A DNA stretch of 32,500 nt from Chrysomallon squamiferum (GCA_012295275.1 CM022672.1:13322995-13355494), one strand, 5' to 3'. Positions 18,646 through 29,187 are shown, counted from the first letter of the stretch. Notes: a model not told the origin generated them from the sequence alone. Numbers and translations: made by a program.

Positions 18646-18819
18646 AAATCATGGATATATATATATATATATTATTGGTTAATTTAGTTAATTTGATTAT
18701 TTGGTTATCCATGATTTACGATATATATATATATATATATATGATGCTTCTTGGCTTATTTCGAATTAGATTTCTTTAATATTCTGTCACGGTGACTCAT
18801 AACTAAATTAACCAATAAT
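18646..18819. repeat. Two interlocked inverted repeats with (AT)n spacers
   Basis: A perfect 20-bp inverted repeat has arms at 18671-18690 and 18800-18819 (core TTGGTTAATTTAG and CTAAATTAACCAA). A perfect 12-bp inverted repeat, AAATCATGGATA at 18646-18657 and TATCCATGATTT at 18706-18717, crosses it, so the two stems could coexist only as a pseudoknot-like structure. (AT)n tracts follow the left arm of the 12-bp repeat and the right arm. It could be a decayed small foldback or MITE-like element; no target-site duplication was confirmed. Confidence 0.7.
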
Positions 18820-20335
18820 GTTTCAAACTTACATGCTCAGATAAATGAAAAACAAATTAGACAAAACCTAATATATTCTTTAGAGATCGACGTCATTTCT
18901 ATCATGGTGACGACATAAAAGTAATCAGTAAAAATAAATATAGCTTTATTATTTTATATTTTGCTTGAAAATAAAAAAATAAATAATTCAAATGTTGAAC
19001 ACTTATTAAAATTAAATCCAAAAATAAATGCATATCTTAAAAAAAAAACTCTACTAAAAACTTGTCGTATAAAGTTATATAAAGCTGGACGTCACGTTTG
19101 TTTTTCATAAGCAGTTTTGAAATTATTGCACCAGAATGCTAAAGCGAAAGTTATGTCGTTCAAAGTGAACCTGTTTGCCGTGTTTAGCTAATGCTGCAAG
19201 AGACGTGGAAATCCCCTTTACACAGGTTTAAACCGGTACGTTTCTATTTCTGTCACTGTCCAAAATAGGCTCAGTTTTGACCACTGGTATGGGAAGCGTT
19301 CTCTGGTCAACGATCACGCTAATACCCTTGTGGGAACTGGGTTACAAAGATGTCCGTTCAACAACACTGGCCACTTTCTGCTTTAATCGCTTTGAAAATG
19401 ATCACAGGAAATGCTTCCAGAATCGCCGAGTCACGTGGTTTGCCCAAATCAGAAATATCTGGAAACTTCAGAATTTTCACTAAATGTTTTTGCATTTTTT
19501 TAGTGTTTTTTTAAGTGAATAAGTGAAAACTGAGATGACTGTAGGATTATTAGTAGTTATGTTTCCTGTACAGTGTCAACCGAATCCGTGGTTAACGTAG
19601 ACGCTAAACTGCTCTAAATACTATTTGATAGAAGATTAGAAAGTAGTATCTGTTGCTGTGTTTGGATTGGTCATTTTTGAGTTTGATTTTCGTTTAAATA
19701 CAATTACTTCAGATAAAATTGTTTAGCGAAAATCAACATTAAATACATATATAACCAGATTAAGATTATTCTTAATGGGATTTACTGTATTGTATTGTTC
19801 AGTTATAACAAATATTTTTTAATGTTTTATTTCGTTAATTTGGCGTAACTGAAGACGATTGATTCATATTGGTACATCAGCTACATGAAATTTAATGGAA
19901 ATTTTGTTTATTTTTATTTCATTATGTTTTCAGTAGGCACAGACGGTTTTTATAAAGTAAAGTATTATAAGGTAGTCTTTTGATTTCACGAGAACAGAAA
20001 AAGAAGGATCAACTTTGATATTCTATTTCCGTTTTGAATGGAAATCTCCATCATCCGGTAAATTGTTTTTCGTTTAAATGACAATCAGAATAACATGCAA
20101 AAGAAATCATTTATCTTTTTTCTTTACTTTTTTCTTTTTCAATTTCTTTTTTATTTTTTTTGATATTTGATATTCCTATTGTGTTATTAGAAAACGCTAT
20201 ATAATAAACTGATAATGAAACTGAATATGCAGTATATGCATTTTGTTTCTCAACTAAAAAACTCCCCCAAAACAATAACAAAAAATCGCCAAATAAATGA
20301 AATAAATACATAAATAACTGAATGAATAAATAAAT
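18820..20335. other. AT-rich DNA with a slightly GC-richer middle
   Basis: A TATATAAAGC match lies at 19076-19085 with GACGTCACG 4 bp downstream. The GC-richer 19200-19480 contains a 68-codon + frame with no recognised domain. Nothing firm can be called. Confidence 0.4.
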
Positions 20336-20340
20336 AAATA

Positions 20341-20344
20341 AAAA

Positions 20345-20376
<32 letters not shown>

Positions 20377-20396
20377 AAAGAAAAGAAAAGAAAACA
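20341..20396. repeat. (GAAA)n polypurine tract
   Basis: About eight GAAA units then GAAAA units. Pure purine on this strand. Confidence 0.9.
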
Positions 20397-20740
20397 GAAA
20401 ATTTTTATCTCAAGCAAACAGTTCCTTTTATAGATCGTAATTATACTATATTTATTAACTGTTTCTGCAACTGAATTATTCCAGAATAACATTTCAAAAT
20501 TTTACTTCGTACTCAAATTCTGACATTAACCACGGTCCAGGCTAATACTGAGAAAACAGGATTTTTCTTCTACGATATTAAAACACGCCCGACATTCAAA
20601 TAATTCTCACCTGCTTCACCGTCTGGTTGTGACGTGTCTCTTTGATTCCAGAACACACAGTGCAGAGAGAGAGAGACGCTGGTTTTTGTAACTGTTCGTA
20701 ACAGATTTAATAGTCACCACACAGAAATATACCATCAGTA
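20397..20740. other. Unique non-coding sequence
   Basis: Contains a short GAGAGAGAGAG run at about 20665-20675. No gene is seen. Confidence 0.45.
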
Positions 20741-20915
20741 AAAACAAAAAAAAACAAAACAACAACACTACAATAAAATTTAAAAAAAAAAAAAATTAAA
20801 GAAAAGAACAAGAAAAAAAAAAGAAAAATTGAAAAAGAATAAATAAATAAATAAATAAATAAATACCCCCTCCCACAAAAAAACTACAAGAAAAAATAAA
20901 TAATAATAATAATGT
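20741..20915. repeat. A-rich block with (AAAT)n
   Basis: A-runs with sparse C and G, AAAT units at about 20836-20866, then CCCCCTCCC. Confidence 0.8.
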
Positions 20916-21187
20916 TGCGAGAAAGGAAATTAATATCATTCTGTAGACTATTTTTAATTCTCTGACTGGTGATAAAGAGATACAAAAAAATACTCTATCA
21001 CAGATTAGTACACAGGAAATACAAAATTATATATTAACCCAGTTGTGATCAACCTATTTATGCAAACTTTTAAGTTATATGTCCAATCGTAACAAAAACT
21101 AGATATGTAAAATTTTATGATGCATGTTTTATTTTATTGTTTTAAATAAACAAAACTTCGAAATCCGATTTACAATGATCCTCCATG
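20916..21187. other. AT-rich non-coding DNA
   Basis: No feature of note. Confidence 0.45.
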
Positions 21188-21420
21188 TTTTTTTTTTTTT
21201 TTTTTTTTTGTGACGGTTTATCGTTTCATTGACTGGTACTGCACCACTTGTTTAATTCACCTCGTTCATACTTGTTCGCAGCAAACTGTGGTAAATAGTC
21301 TAGTCCATGCTAGAGATGACTGCACCACTGCGTTACGTGAGGCGATGCTCAGGAAACAACAGGTTCAGGTCCGCACTGTTTATCGCGACAAACAGCAAAG
21401 CTCTTTTTGCCGTTAATTGG
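21188..21420 (-). other. Poly(T)-headed GC-richer segment, possible retroposed sequence
   Basis: A T-run of about 22 (21188-21209) is directly followed by about 200 bp of clearly GC-richer sequence. On the minus strand this reads as a body ending in poly(A), as expected of a retroposed transcript. No target-site duplication was found and no parent gene is recognised. The + frame (21210-21416) shows no domain. Confidence 0.25.
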
Positions 21421-21763
21421 ATCTTGTTTTCTGGAATGCAGTACACGTTGTTAATTGTTCACGAATAGTTAGCACCTGAAAGAATGGCACACGAAAACGT
21501 CTTCCTTGTATTTATTAGCTTTGTTTTTCTCTTCCCACTTGTCAGACGAGGTGAACCGAATGATTATGACAGTCTCCGCACGTTAGGAATACTTTTGCAT
21601 TGTCCGTGTTAAGCAGGAATTAAGGAATAAATAGCGGAACTGATGGTGTCGCTGTTTACGTATTATCAGAATGTTTCTTAAACTGTTTCCGTATATACCT
21701 CCTGACCTGAGGAAAAAAGAAAACTCATTATTTAGAATTGAATTCAGTGAAGCTGCGCAGACG
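21421..21763. other. Unique non-coding sequence
   Basis: Moderate complexity. No ORF or motif is supportable. Confidence 0.45.
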
Positions 21764-21885
21764 TGAACACAAACACACACACTCACACATTCATACACAC
21801 ACATATACACATACATGCATATAAACATATGCAGATACAGACACACACATACACATACACATGCTAAAACACACGCAGGCAAACA
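21764..21885. repeat. Degenerate CA/CATA repeat
   Basis: ACAC, ATAC and CACATA units with interruptions. Confidence 0.85.
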
Positions 21886-22077
21886 TACAGATGGAGAAAT
21901 AAGTATACAGAGACTCACTCAGTTTCTCCGTCTTCGTATGTGTGTCTCTCTACCTCCCAATGCAGAAAATACACGTCTCACGCAAACACAAGTACGGATA
22001 TAACAAGGACGATATTGCGGCCATTTTTAATCTGCGCTTTTTCAAAATCAGCTTTTACAAGTAGTTAATCTAGTTCG

Positions 22078-22102
22078 GCATGCGCACTTTGCAGCGGAAG
22101 TG
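22078..22102 (+). promoter_or_regulatory. NRF1-like plus ETS-like motif pair, cluster 1
   Basis: GCATGCGCA (22078-22086) and CGGAAGTG (22095-22102) lie 8 bp apart in a short CpG-rich patch. These are the core forms of NRF1 and ETS sites in metazoan promoters. Confidence 0.35.
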
Positions 22103-22333
22103 CACGCGAGTTATCTGCGTATATCTTGCATGCTATAAACAGATATACTTCCTGTACTTTAACCACGAATCAACTGAAAAATGTTTGTCCCGTTTACGTC
22201 TCAAATTCATCCCGAAGAAATGAGAGACATTTTAACTTAATCTCCGAAACTACTTTCAGTATTTCCTATGACGTATTATAAACAACAATCCGATTCTTTG
22301 AACTATTATTATCTTCATTTTTCATTACAGTAG

Positions 22334-22354
22334 GCATGCGCATGTTTGCGGAAG
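22334..22354 (+). promoter_or_regulatory. NRF1-like plus ETS-like motif pair, cluster 2
   Basis: GCATGCGCA (22334-22342) and CGGAAG (22349-22354) lie 6 bp apart in the same order as cluster 1. The local sequence resembles cluster 1, so the two may be copies of one element. Confidence 0.35.
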
Positions 22355-22612
22355 CCATTTCCTCTTATGTACACTACGATTAGTATTTTGGTTATTATTT
22401 ATTTTTGGTGTGATTTGTTGTGGGTAAATTGTGTGCTTGCTTGTAACATTTCCTTGTTAGAAGTTATAATTACCCCTTTTATTATTATTACTATTATTTA
22501 TGCTTTTATATGTAGTTTATATTTTTGAGAAGATGTACTGACTACAAAATTATAATTATTTTTATCTGTATTGAACGAAATTTAAATCTATATATGTGTG
22601 TTTCTATGCATC

Positions 22613-23094
22613 TTTGTATGTATGTATGTATGTATGTATGTATGTATGTATGTATGTATGTATGTATGTATGTATGTATGTATGTATGTATGTATGTATG
22701 TATGTATGTATGTATGTATGTATGTATGTATGTATGTATGTATGTATGTATGTATGTATGTATGTATGTATGTATGTATGTATGTATGTATGTATGTATG
22801 TATGTATGTATGTATGTATGTATGTATGTATGTATGTATGTATGTATGTATGTATGTATGTATGTATGTATGTATGTATGTATGTATGTATGTATGTATG
22901 TATGTATGTATGTATGTATGTATGTATGTATGTATGTATGTATGTATGTATGTATGTATGTATGTATGTTTGTATGTATGTATGTGTGTGTGTGTATGTA
23001 TGTATGTATGTATGTATGTATGTTTGTATGTATGTATGTATGTATGTATGTATGTATGTATGTATGTATGTATGTATGTATGTATGTATGTATG

Positions 23095-23124
<30 letters not shown>
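22613..23124. repeat. Long (TATG)n microsatellite, about 510 bp
   Basis: Around 128 tetranucleotide units. The first 350 bp look perfect. The right third is interrupted by a T change at 22970, a (GT)n stretch at 22984-22994 and a TGTTTG at 23021-23026. Because the 4-bp unit has no stop in any frame, all six frames stay open through it (YVCM on +, HTYI on -). Those frames are artefacts. Confidence 0.97.
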
Positions 23125-23125
<1 letters not shown>

Positions 23126-23340
23126 GGAAGGCAGATAATGAAAACAGCATACAAAATAATAATTCTGAAGAAGAAAAAAATTAAATTTCGAATTCACAGA
23201 GGCGGCATATTACAAATTATAATCCCTGCTTCTCTTAAACAAAATGTAACTAAAATTTTCTAATTCAGAAATCTCATCTCTATTTACGAGACGAGCACAG
23301 AAAACATTTCACCAATGAAACCAAAATAGAAATAAAACTC
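23125..23340. other. AT-rich flank
   Basis: No feature of note. Confidence 0.45.
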
Positions 23341-23690
23341 AGCTTGTGTTGGCCACAGGCTTAAAACGTAACCACAGAAAATACTCCGCCTGTCTTGCCC
23401 GCCCAGACGTTGGATCCAGCCCAAGTCTTTCATTCAGTTAATGGTTCTGTGAAAACTGAGCTCGGTGCTTTGTCCACGCGTACAAACAGACTGTTTGCAG
23501 GTGAAGTTCAAGTGTGTGCCAAAATCAACCGACACATCTAGCCAATCGTCGTCATCTCAAACGAAAAAAAAACAACCTCCATAACTGCCGGAAACGCCCA
23601 TGCGCATGTAACAGTATGCACTTCCGACAGCTAACCGGACCGTCGCCCAGGATAGAATGACTGTGCAGTTTTGCTGGCAGAAAGTTTGCG
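23340..23690. other. GC-richer patch with NRF1-like and ETS-like motifs
   Basis: CpG and GC content rises. CATGCGCATG (23599-23608) is followed 10 bp later by CACTTCCG (23619-23626), an inverted ETS core: a third NRF1/ETS pairing near the TATG tract. No long ORF was found. Candidate promoter only. Confidence 0.35.
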
Positions 23691-24800
23691 TTTTGCATAT
23701 TTGGTTTGTTACTTGAGAAATGCTTGTGTTTAGTGGGGTTTTTTGGATTAAGAAAAAAATTCCACTCGTTTACACTGAATGAAAGAAAAACATTAACTTC
23801 GGGTTGGGGTGAAATAGGGATGTCGTTTTAAGGGTGGTTCAGAATCTGGAGAATTTTCTAACGCTACACAGGAAGTATACTTTCTCATTACTCAACTCCA
23901 CAACCCACTGATAAAACCATACCAAACAAAAGTCCTCTTAAAAAATATTGGGCAAAACCCCACAATTCCACACACCAATCTTTTTGACAGTATGAAAATG
24001 AAACATCAAGTCATTGAGAACAAACTTTAAGCCTGGGAAAACTATGTCTTATTTTAGAACTAAACACAGCTAACAGAAAATAAAATGGACGGTAATTCGA
24101 AACGTCATCAATACAAACGTCATCATCATAGTCAGCAATGTCAACAACAACAGATGTGAAAGTATTAAAAACAATAATACTGTGTGGCAATGTTTTCTCT
24201 GAGTTGTACTGTCGTTGTACTGGTGCCTCTCATTTTAATTTACAAAATACACCTGTTTTGGTCACATTACGTTTCCGTTTTAATTGAAAAGATCAAGTAA
24301 AGTTCAATGGTGTAGAAAAACAATACAGAGAACGTTGGAGTGTGCTGTCTATAATTTCATACACAGGCCCCTCTTGCTTTTATACCCAATTCAATTCAAT
24401 TTTTTTATTATTTTTTTTAAAATTTGTTGTTGATGATAATGATTACAACAACAATAATTTGAATGTTAAAAAAAAGTATAAATATATTTTTTAATAACAA
24501 CACACAACAGGAACAGACAAACAAAACTATGCTAATCAGACAGATGTACGTAACAATATAAACCTAGTTCTAATTTAACAAAGAAACAGTTGACTTTCAG
24601 AAAAGATTAAAATTACGGCTGTTTCTGACATCTGATAGAAAGCCAGAAAGATAAACATCTTTTGATGATATTATCTCATCTACATGTTATGAATACGATC
24701 TCTATAGCTGTCGTAATTTTGTTCTTTCTAGTTCTGGATTCTTAATATAAACGAATCCTAATATCGCAGTTTACAAAATAATAAAATGTAATTGCAAGCT
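23691..24800. other. AT-rich non-coding DNA
   Basis: Contains a T-run near 24400-24420. No coding signal or structured repeat is seen. Confidence 0.45.
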
Positions 24801-24802
24801 CC

Positions 24803-25118
24803 GTTTGGTGTGTTTCTTTTTAAATTTATTTGACATCAAACTTTGATAATTATATAACAGAGCGGACAGAGGGGTCCCGTTCATTTTTTTCTTTCAGGCG
24901 TAATGCTAGATCTTTATTATGCGTCATCCCATTATATGAAAACTTGTGCCACTTTCTTTGAGTTTGGTGTTTCTTTTTAAATTTAATGGACATCAAACTT
25001 TGATAATTATATAACACAGACAACAGAGGTCCCATTCATTTTTTTCTATGTGTAGTAGTACCAGATCTTTATTATGCATCATCCCATATATGAAAAACTG
25101 TATCACGTTCTTTTATTT
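24803..25118 (+). repeat. Two-copy tandem duplication, about 157-159 bp unit
   Basis: Copy 1 starts GTTTGGTG at 24803 and copy 2 at 24962. Shared blocks are GACATCAAACTTTGATAATT (24832 and 24989), AGATCTTTATTATGC and CATCCCAT. The copies differ by substitutions and small indels, so the event is not recent. ATCAAACTTTGAT within each unit is a short palindrome. Confidence 0.8.
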
Positions 25119-25540
25119 AGCAGTGACTCGCACTGGCTGGCAAGAGAAACAGTCCAAAGGTCCTTCAACATGTTTCATCTTTTACGATGGCAAAGGTCCT
25201 TCAAAAAATAAATGGTTTTAAAATTTTAAAAATAAAAAATAATTTAATATGTAAACAGACAAAACCCAGAAAGAGTACCATAATACAAAAATAAAAAAAA
25301 ATAATAATCAAAGAAAAACCCAGACGAAACACACAACAAAAATCTTCCACCTAAATATATATATATAAGAGAAAAAAGAAAAAGAAGTAGTAATTAGTAT
25401 CTTAAATAAAAGTCATAGACAAAAATATTTTGAAAAAGAAACACAAAAATACACAAACTTTAAATCCTGAAAGAAAAACAACAACAACATCCAATAAAAG
25501 GAAAACAACATCAGGAAAAAAAAAAAGATAAAAACTAAAC
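25119..25540. other. A-rich, T-poor block
   Basis: From about 25205 the + strand is A-rich with scattered C. There is an (AT)n at about 25355-25367. No gene is seen. Confidence 0.6.
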
Positions 25541-25865
25541 AACTCGGGTTTTTTTAAAGAGAAAATTCCTAGTAATCGTTTAAAGAAATTTCAACACCTG
25601 AGTTAAGTTAAGAAATCACAGTTTGTTTAAAGTGTCACATTACGTACGTTGAAAAACGCTTCGGCGTTTAAAACGAGGCGTTAAAAGAGAAGGCCACGGT
25701 GTATCAGGTGAAAATTAGGTGTCAAATCCGAAGGTCCCTCTATGCCCCGTTGGCTTATTTGTGTGTGTTTTCATACCACGTGTTCTCTACCACTGGGTTA
25801 CCCAAGACTTGAAAACAGACACAAAGGTTTTTAAAAACAGACATAACTCACAAGACAGGACCATA
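25541..25865. other. Unique sequence ahead of a poly(A) tract
   Basis: Moderately GC-richer around 25640-25860 and ending at a long A-run. It could be a retroposed fragment, but no source gene or target-site duplication is recognised. Confidence 0.3.
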
Positions 25866-25866
25866 C

Positions 25867-25895
25867 CAAAAAAAAAAAAAAAAAAAAAAAAAAAA
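25867..25895. repeat. Poly(A) tract
   Basis: Almost 30 uninterrupted A residues. Confidence 0.9.
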
Positions 25896-26165
25896 TTAAA
25901 AAAGAAGTATTCACGAAGCTTTTTTCTTTTTTTCTGTAAAGTATACAGTCGGTTTCAAAGATACTTTACGAGGCATTTTTGTCTGTGTAAAGATTAGAGT
26001 CTGTTTCAAGGTGATTTGGTTTACGATTGTATAAAATATATTTATGGGTTTATTGTATGCGTGTTACCTGAGCAAGGTTTAAATATTTGTGTTTGCTGGA
26101 AACATTATTTTAAGAAATCTACTTTATGGTTTCACAGCTTACCGTTTTGTTATATATCGATATGT
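25896..26165. other. AT-rich non-coding DNA
   Basis: No feature of note. Confidence 0.4.
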
Positions 26166-26400
26166 ACATCTATGTCAAATTACGTATATTTTTGTGTATG
26201 TAAGTATGTGTGTATTTATATCTGTCTGTCTGTCTGTCTGTGTATGTGTGAATACATGCGTGCATGTATATATGTATGCATGTATGTTTGTTTTTATTTT
26301 ATGTTTTATGTCTGCCTGCCTATCTGTATGTATAATGTATATGCCCCCGACATATAAACCCGCACAAACACGCACAAACACACACAAACACACACGTATT
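26166..26400. repeat. Degenerate TGTA/TCTG/CACAAA repeats
   Basis: TGTATG-type units with (TCTG)n at about 26221-26240 and (ACACAA)n at about 26365-26393. The overlapping Cys/Val/Tyr-rich frames are artefacts. Confidence 0.8.
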
Positions 26401-26613
26401 TTATGCATACCCATCAAAATCTTGTTCTATTTTATTTTACTCTTTCATTATCTATTGAGGTATTATAAAGTTCAAGAAAAAAACAAAATAATTTATTAAG
26501 TATAATTATAATTCCATAAATGAACTTTATGTGTAGTTTTCAAAACAGCTGCATTAAAGCCACAGTGAAGATCAGACTGACACTGTTGTCTCATCACCGA
26601 ACTTAAAATCTCC
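26401..26613. other. AT-rich unique sequence
   Basis: No feature of note. Confidence 0.4.
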
Positions 26614-26719
26614 TTGACTTCATCGATTACACGTCTGTCTTCATTTTTCTGTTTTTAACGAAGTTGACTTCATCGATTACACGTCTGTCTTCATTTTTCT
26701 GTTTTTAACGAAGTTGACT
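26614..26719 (+). repeat. Perfect 50-bp tandem duplication
   Basis: 26614-26663 is identical to 26664-26713, with six more matching bases (TTGACT) to 26719. Units begin TTGACTTCATCGATTACACG. No differences were seen, so it is a very recent duplication or an assembly feature. Confidence 0.95.
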
Positions 26720-27150
26720 GTTCAATTAAACTAGAATTAGCAGAATTCTCAAACTGTTTCTTCATCAGACATCTTTGTTTATCTTCTTCATGGACGTGCA
26801 CGTAGTTTAAAGATGATGATCGAATTAAACATTGATCAGAACCCAGGATCGATCCCGGATCCGTCCACGCCTCAGTAAACAAGACAGCAGTTTACTGTCA
26901 GACAGGTGTGAATAATTATTAGTGAAATTACGTCATTGTTTCATGAAGACGTTTAACAAAAAAGAGAAATGAAATTCGGCGAAGGACAAGAAATATTTAA
27001 TTATAGATTTTATGCCAGAAATGGAGTTAATTTATTTAAAGTAAGAGAGAAGGAATAAAATATTTACAAATGGAAAATATAATGCTGTACTCATCATTCA
27101 GTTTATGTGTGCGTACATGATTACGTGGTATATGTGAAATTTCTTTTTTT
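26720..27150. other. Unique non-coding sequence
   Basis: The only complex element is the self-complementary CCAGGATCGATCCCGGATCCG near 26842-26862. No ORF is supported. Confidence 0.4.
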
Positions 27151-27153
27151 ATG

Positions 27154-27452
27154 TAATCTATTTGTTTGGATGCATGAATGTCTTTGTCTATAAATATAAA
27201 TTACAAGTATCAAAATAGGTTGTTCATCACTTTACCTACCTATGAATTTTATATATATTTGTTTGTTTGGATTATATCTATTTATTATCTATATATCTAT
27301 CTATCTTTATTTGGATCTATCTATCTATCTATCTATCTATCTATATATATATATATATATTCATAGGTAGATAAAGTGATAAACAACATATTTTGATATT
27401 TGTAATTTATATTTATACACAAAGACATTCATGAATCCAAAAAAAATATTAA
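27154..27452. repeat. Long imperfect inverted repeat with (ATCT)n/(AT)n loop
   Basis: The left arm (27154-27246) and right arm (27360-27452) are reverse complements over about 90 bp. The inner 75 bp have only six mismatches (about 92%), and the outer part is weaker with one indel. The 113-bp loop is mostly ATCT and AT repeat. Landmarks are CATGAATGTCTTTG and CTACCTATGAA on the left and their complements on the right. It could be a foldback/MITE-type element or a palindromic duplication around a microsatellite. If transcribed it would form a long hairpin RNA. Confidence 0.85.
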
Positions 27453-27800
27453 TATAAAAACGAATATATATATATATACTGAGTTCCATTGTAATTTCAA
27501 ATATTACATTTTCATACAAATACATCTTTACATCACTGTTGCAACACATCAACGTTTGAGCACAAGATTCAGGAGTTGTGTAATTTGAACAAGAAACTCT
27601 TATAAATCAAAGACTTACAGATATTAGATATATCCATCGTACACCTCACTAAATACAGCCAGTACAGGGATCTGATCCTTGAATATGACTGACTGAATTA
27701 GAAATACTGGTAAGGTGCAAACAGAAATGTTGTTACTATGTATGGTTTAAAATATTCTAGCTTAAATATACAGACTTAACAAATTTGGGATATCTGTGGC
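27453..27800. other. Unique AT-rich sequence
   Basis: An (AT)n lies at about 27464-27477. No gene is seen. Confidence 0.4.
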
Positions 27801-27802
27801 AC

Positions 27803-27855
27803 GTGTGTGTGTGTGTGTGTGTGTGTGTTTGTGTGTTTTGTATATGTATGTATGT
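27803..27855. repeat. (GT)n then TATG units
   Basis: Thirteen GT units (27803-27828), then GTGTG and TATGTATG. Confidence 0.9.
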
Positions 27856-28245
27856 ATCCATGTATTTTAATGTCACTTTATTTACATCTGTTTGTATGTT
27901 TAATCAATGATTATTAGGAGTTACTGTTTTGATTTCCGGCATCTATTATAATTCTTAGTCGTAGATGAAAAAGCTCATGTTTTTTTTTCGTTCACTTGTT
28001 CTAACTGAAGAAAAAACTCATGTTTTCAGAGCTGGGTTTGTTTATTTATTTTGACTGAGTAATTTAAGGCCACTGAAGACGATACTGAATGAATGTTTAG
28101 TGTCTCTGTTATTCGTGATTTTTCTGTGACAAGAGTGGGCAGTCAAAGAGATATTAATTTGTATAAATTGTTGAATTATTCTATTAGAATCATATTTTAT
28201 TTTTAACAGATAAATAATTTTATGGAAAAACTGCTATAACACCGC
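27856..28245. other. Unique AT-rich sequence
   Basis: A short near-repeat, AAAAAGCTCATGTTTT (about 27969) and AAAAAACTCATGTTTT (about 28012). No gene is seen. Confidence 0.4.
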
Positions 28246-28340
28246 CATCCCCAAAAACCCACAACAAACAAACAAGTAAACAAAAAAACAAAAACAAAAA
28301 AACAACAAAAAACAATAACAACAACAACAAAAACACACCA
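28246..28340. repeat. A/C-rich (CAA)n block
   Basis: CAAA, AACAA and CAACAA units. The strand is almost T-free. Confidence 0.85.
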
Positions 28341-28795
28341 TATAATTCCCATCAAATGGAGCAAGTAAGTAAATTATCAAATTACATCAGCGGTAATCAT
28401 TTTTATTTTATCTTTGTCAAAGATTGTTTCCTTTTCAAACATTTAAATAATTTCTTGTTGAATGACTATGTATAGCACATTTAGTATTACAAAATTAATT
28501 TCTCATGGAATTGAAAGGATCTTAATTTTTACACTAAAAAATTACAATAATTTCAGGGACATATTTTAACAAACGATATTGTCATCTTATTTCATAATAA
28601 ATAAATCAATAAATCGATATCAGCGTTAAAGTCTGAAACCCAGTCTTTCTAAAATGTAGAAGGCGATAAAAAAACCAGTTAGAAATCTCTTGCTAAAAAA
28701 AAATAAATAAAAAAAATGCTTGGAACAATTTTAAAATTTTAAAATTTTTATTATTACACTTCCAAAGAAGAAGACAAATTATCAGTTGTTTTCCC
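28341..28795. other. AT-rich non-coding DNA
   Basis: A palindromic AATTTTAAAATTTTAAAATT lies at about 28729-28748. No gene is seen. Confidence 0.4.
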
Positions 28796-29118
28796 TTTTG
28801 TGTGACGTCACGAAACTGAAGAAGAAGAATTTTAAGGTTTGACATTTCGGCTGTTACTGTCGCCGGAGGGTGACGGAAAAAGAACGAATCAACATTATTG
28901 AGGTGTCGCGTGCGAGAAGTGAGTGTGTGTGTGTGTGTGGGGGAATAATTGAAAGAATGAAACAGGAAAACAGAAGTGTTGAACTTTTCCCATTGTTATA
29001 CCCTTGTTGTATGTGACAGGAGATTTCAGGAATGAAACTTTGTGTGAGTTTTGTTTTAAACGAAAAGAGGAAGTGTCTGACACAAGCAAGTTACAAGCTT
29101 CTGTGTCACTTCCGGTAT
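28796..29118. promoter_or_regulatory. CpG-richer patch with CRE and ETS motifs
   Basis: GTGACGTCAC holds a perfect CRE (28803-28810). CpG-rich sequence follows (GTCGCCGGAGGGTGACGG, GGTGTCGCGTGCGAG), then a GT run, and CACTTCCGGTA (about 29107-29117), the inverse of the ETS consensus ACCGGAAGTG. It resembles a promoter-type island, but no gene start is recognised on either side. Confidence 0.35.
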
Positions 29119-29163
29119 AGTTAAATGAGACTGAATTTAAGAGACCAGAAGAGATAGAAACAT

Positions 29164-29187
29164 AGATAGATAGGCAGATAGATAGAG

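Noticed and set aside
22525-23197. Several 175-219-codon frames on both strands
   Set aside because: They are translations of the stop-free TATG/CATA microsatellite. The peptides are only YVCM or HTYI repeats.
26842-26862. Sequence resembling a tRNA-type B box (SINE-like)
   Set aside because: GGGATCGATCC-type match on the minus strand only. No A box at suitable spacing, tail or target-site duplication was found.
29032-29124. 30-codon ATG frame in the CRE/ETS patch
   Set aside because: Too short to separate from chance. No signal peptide or conserved motif is convincing.
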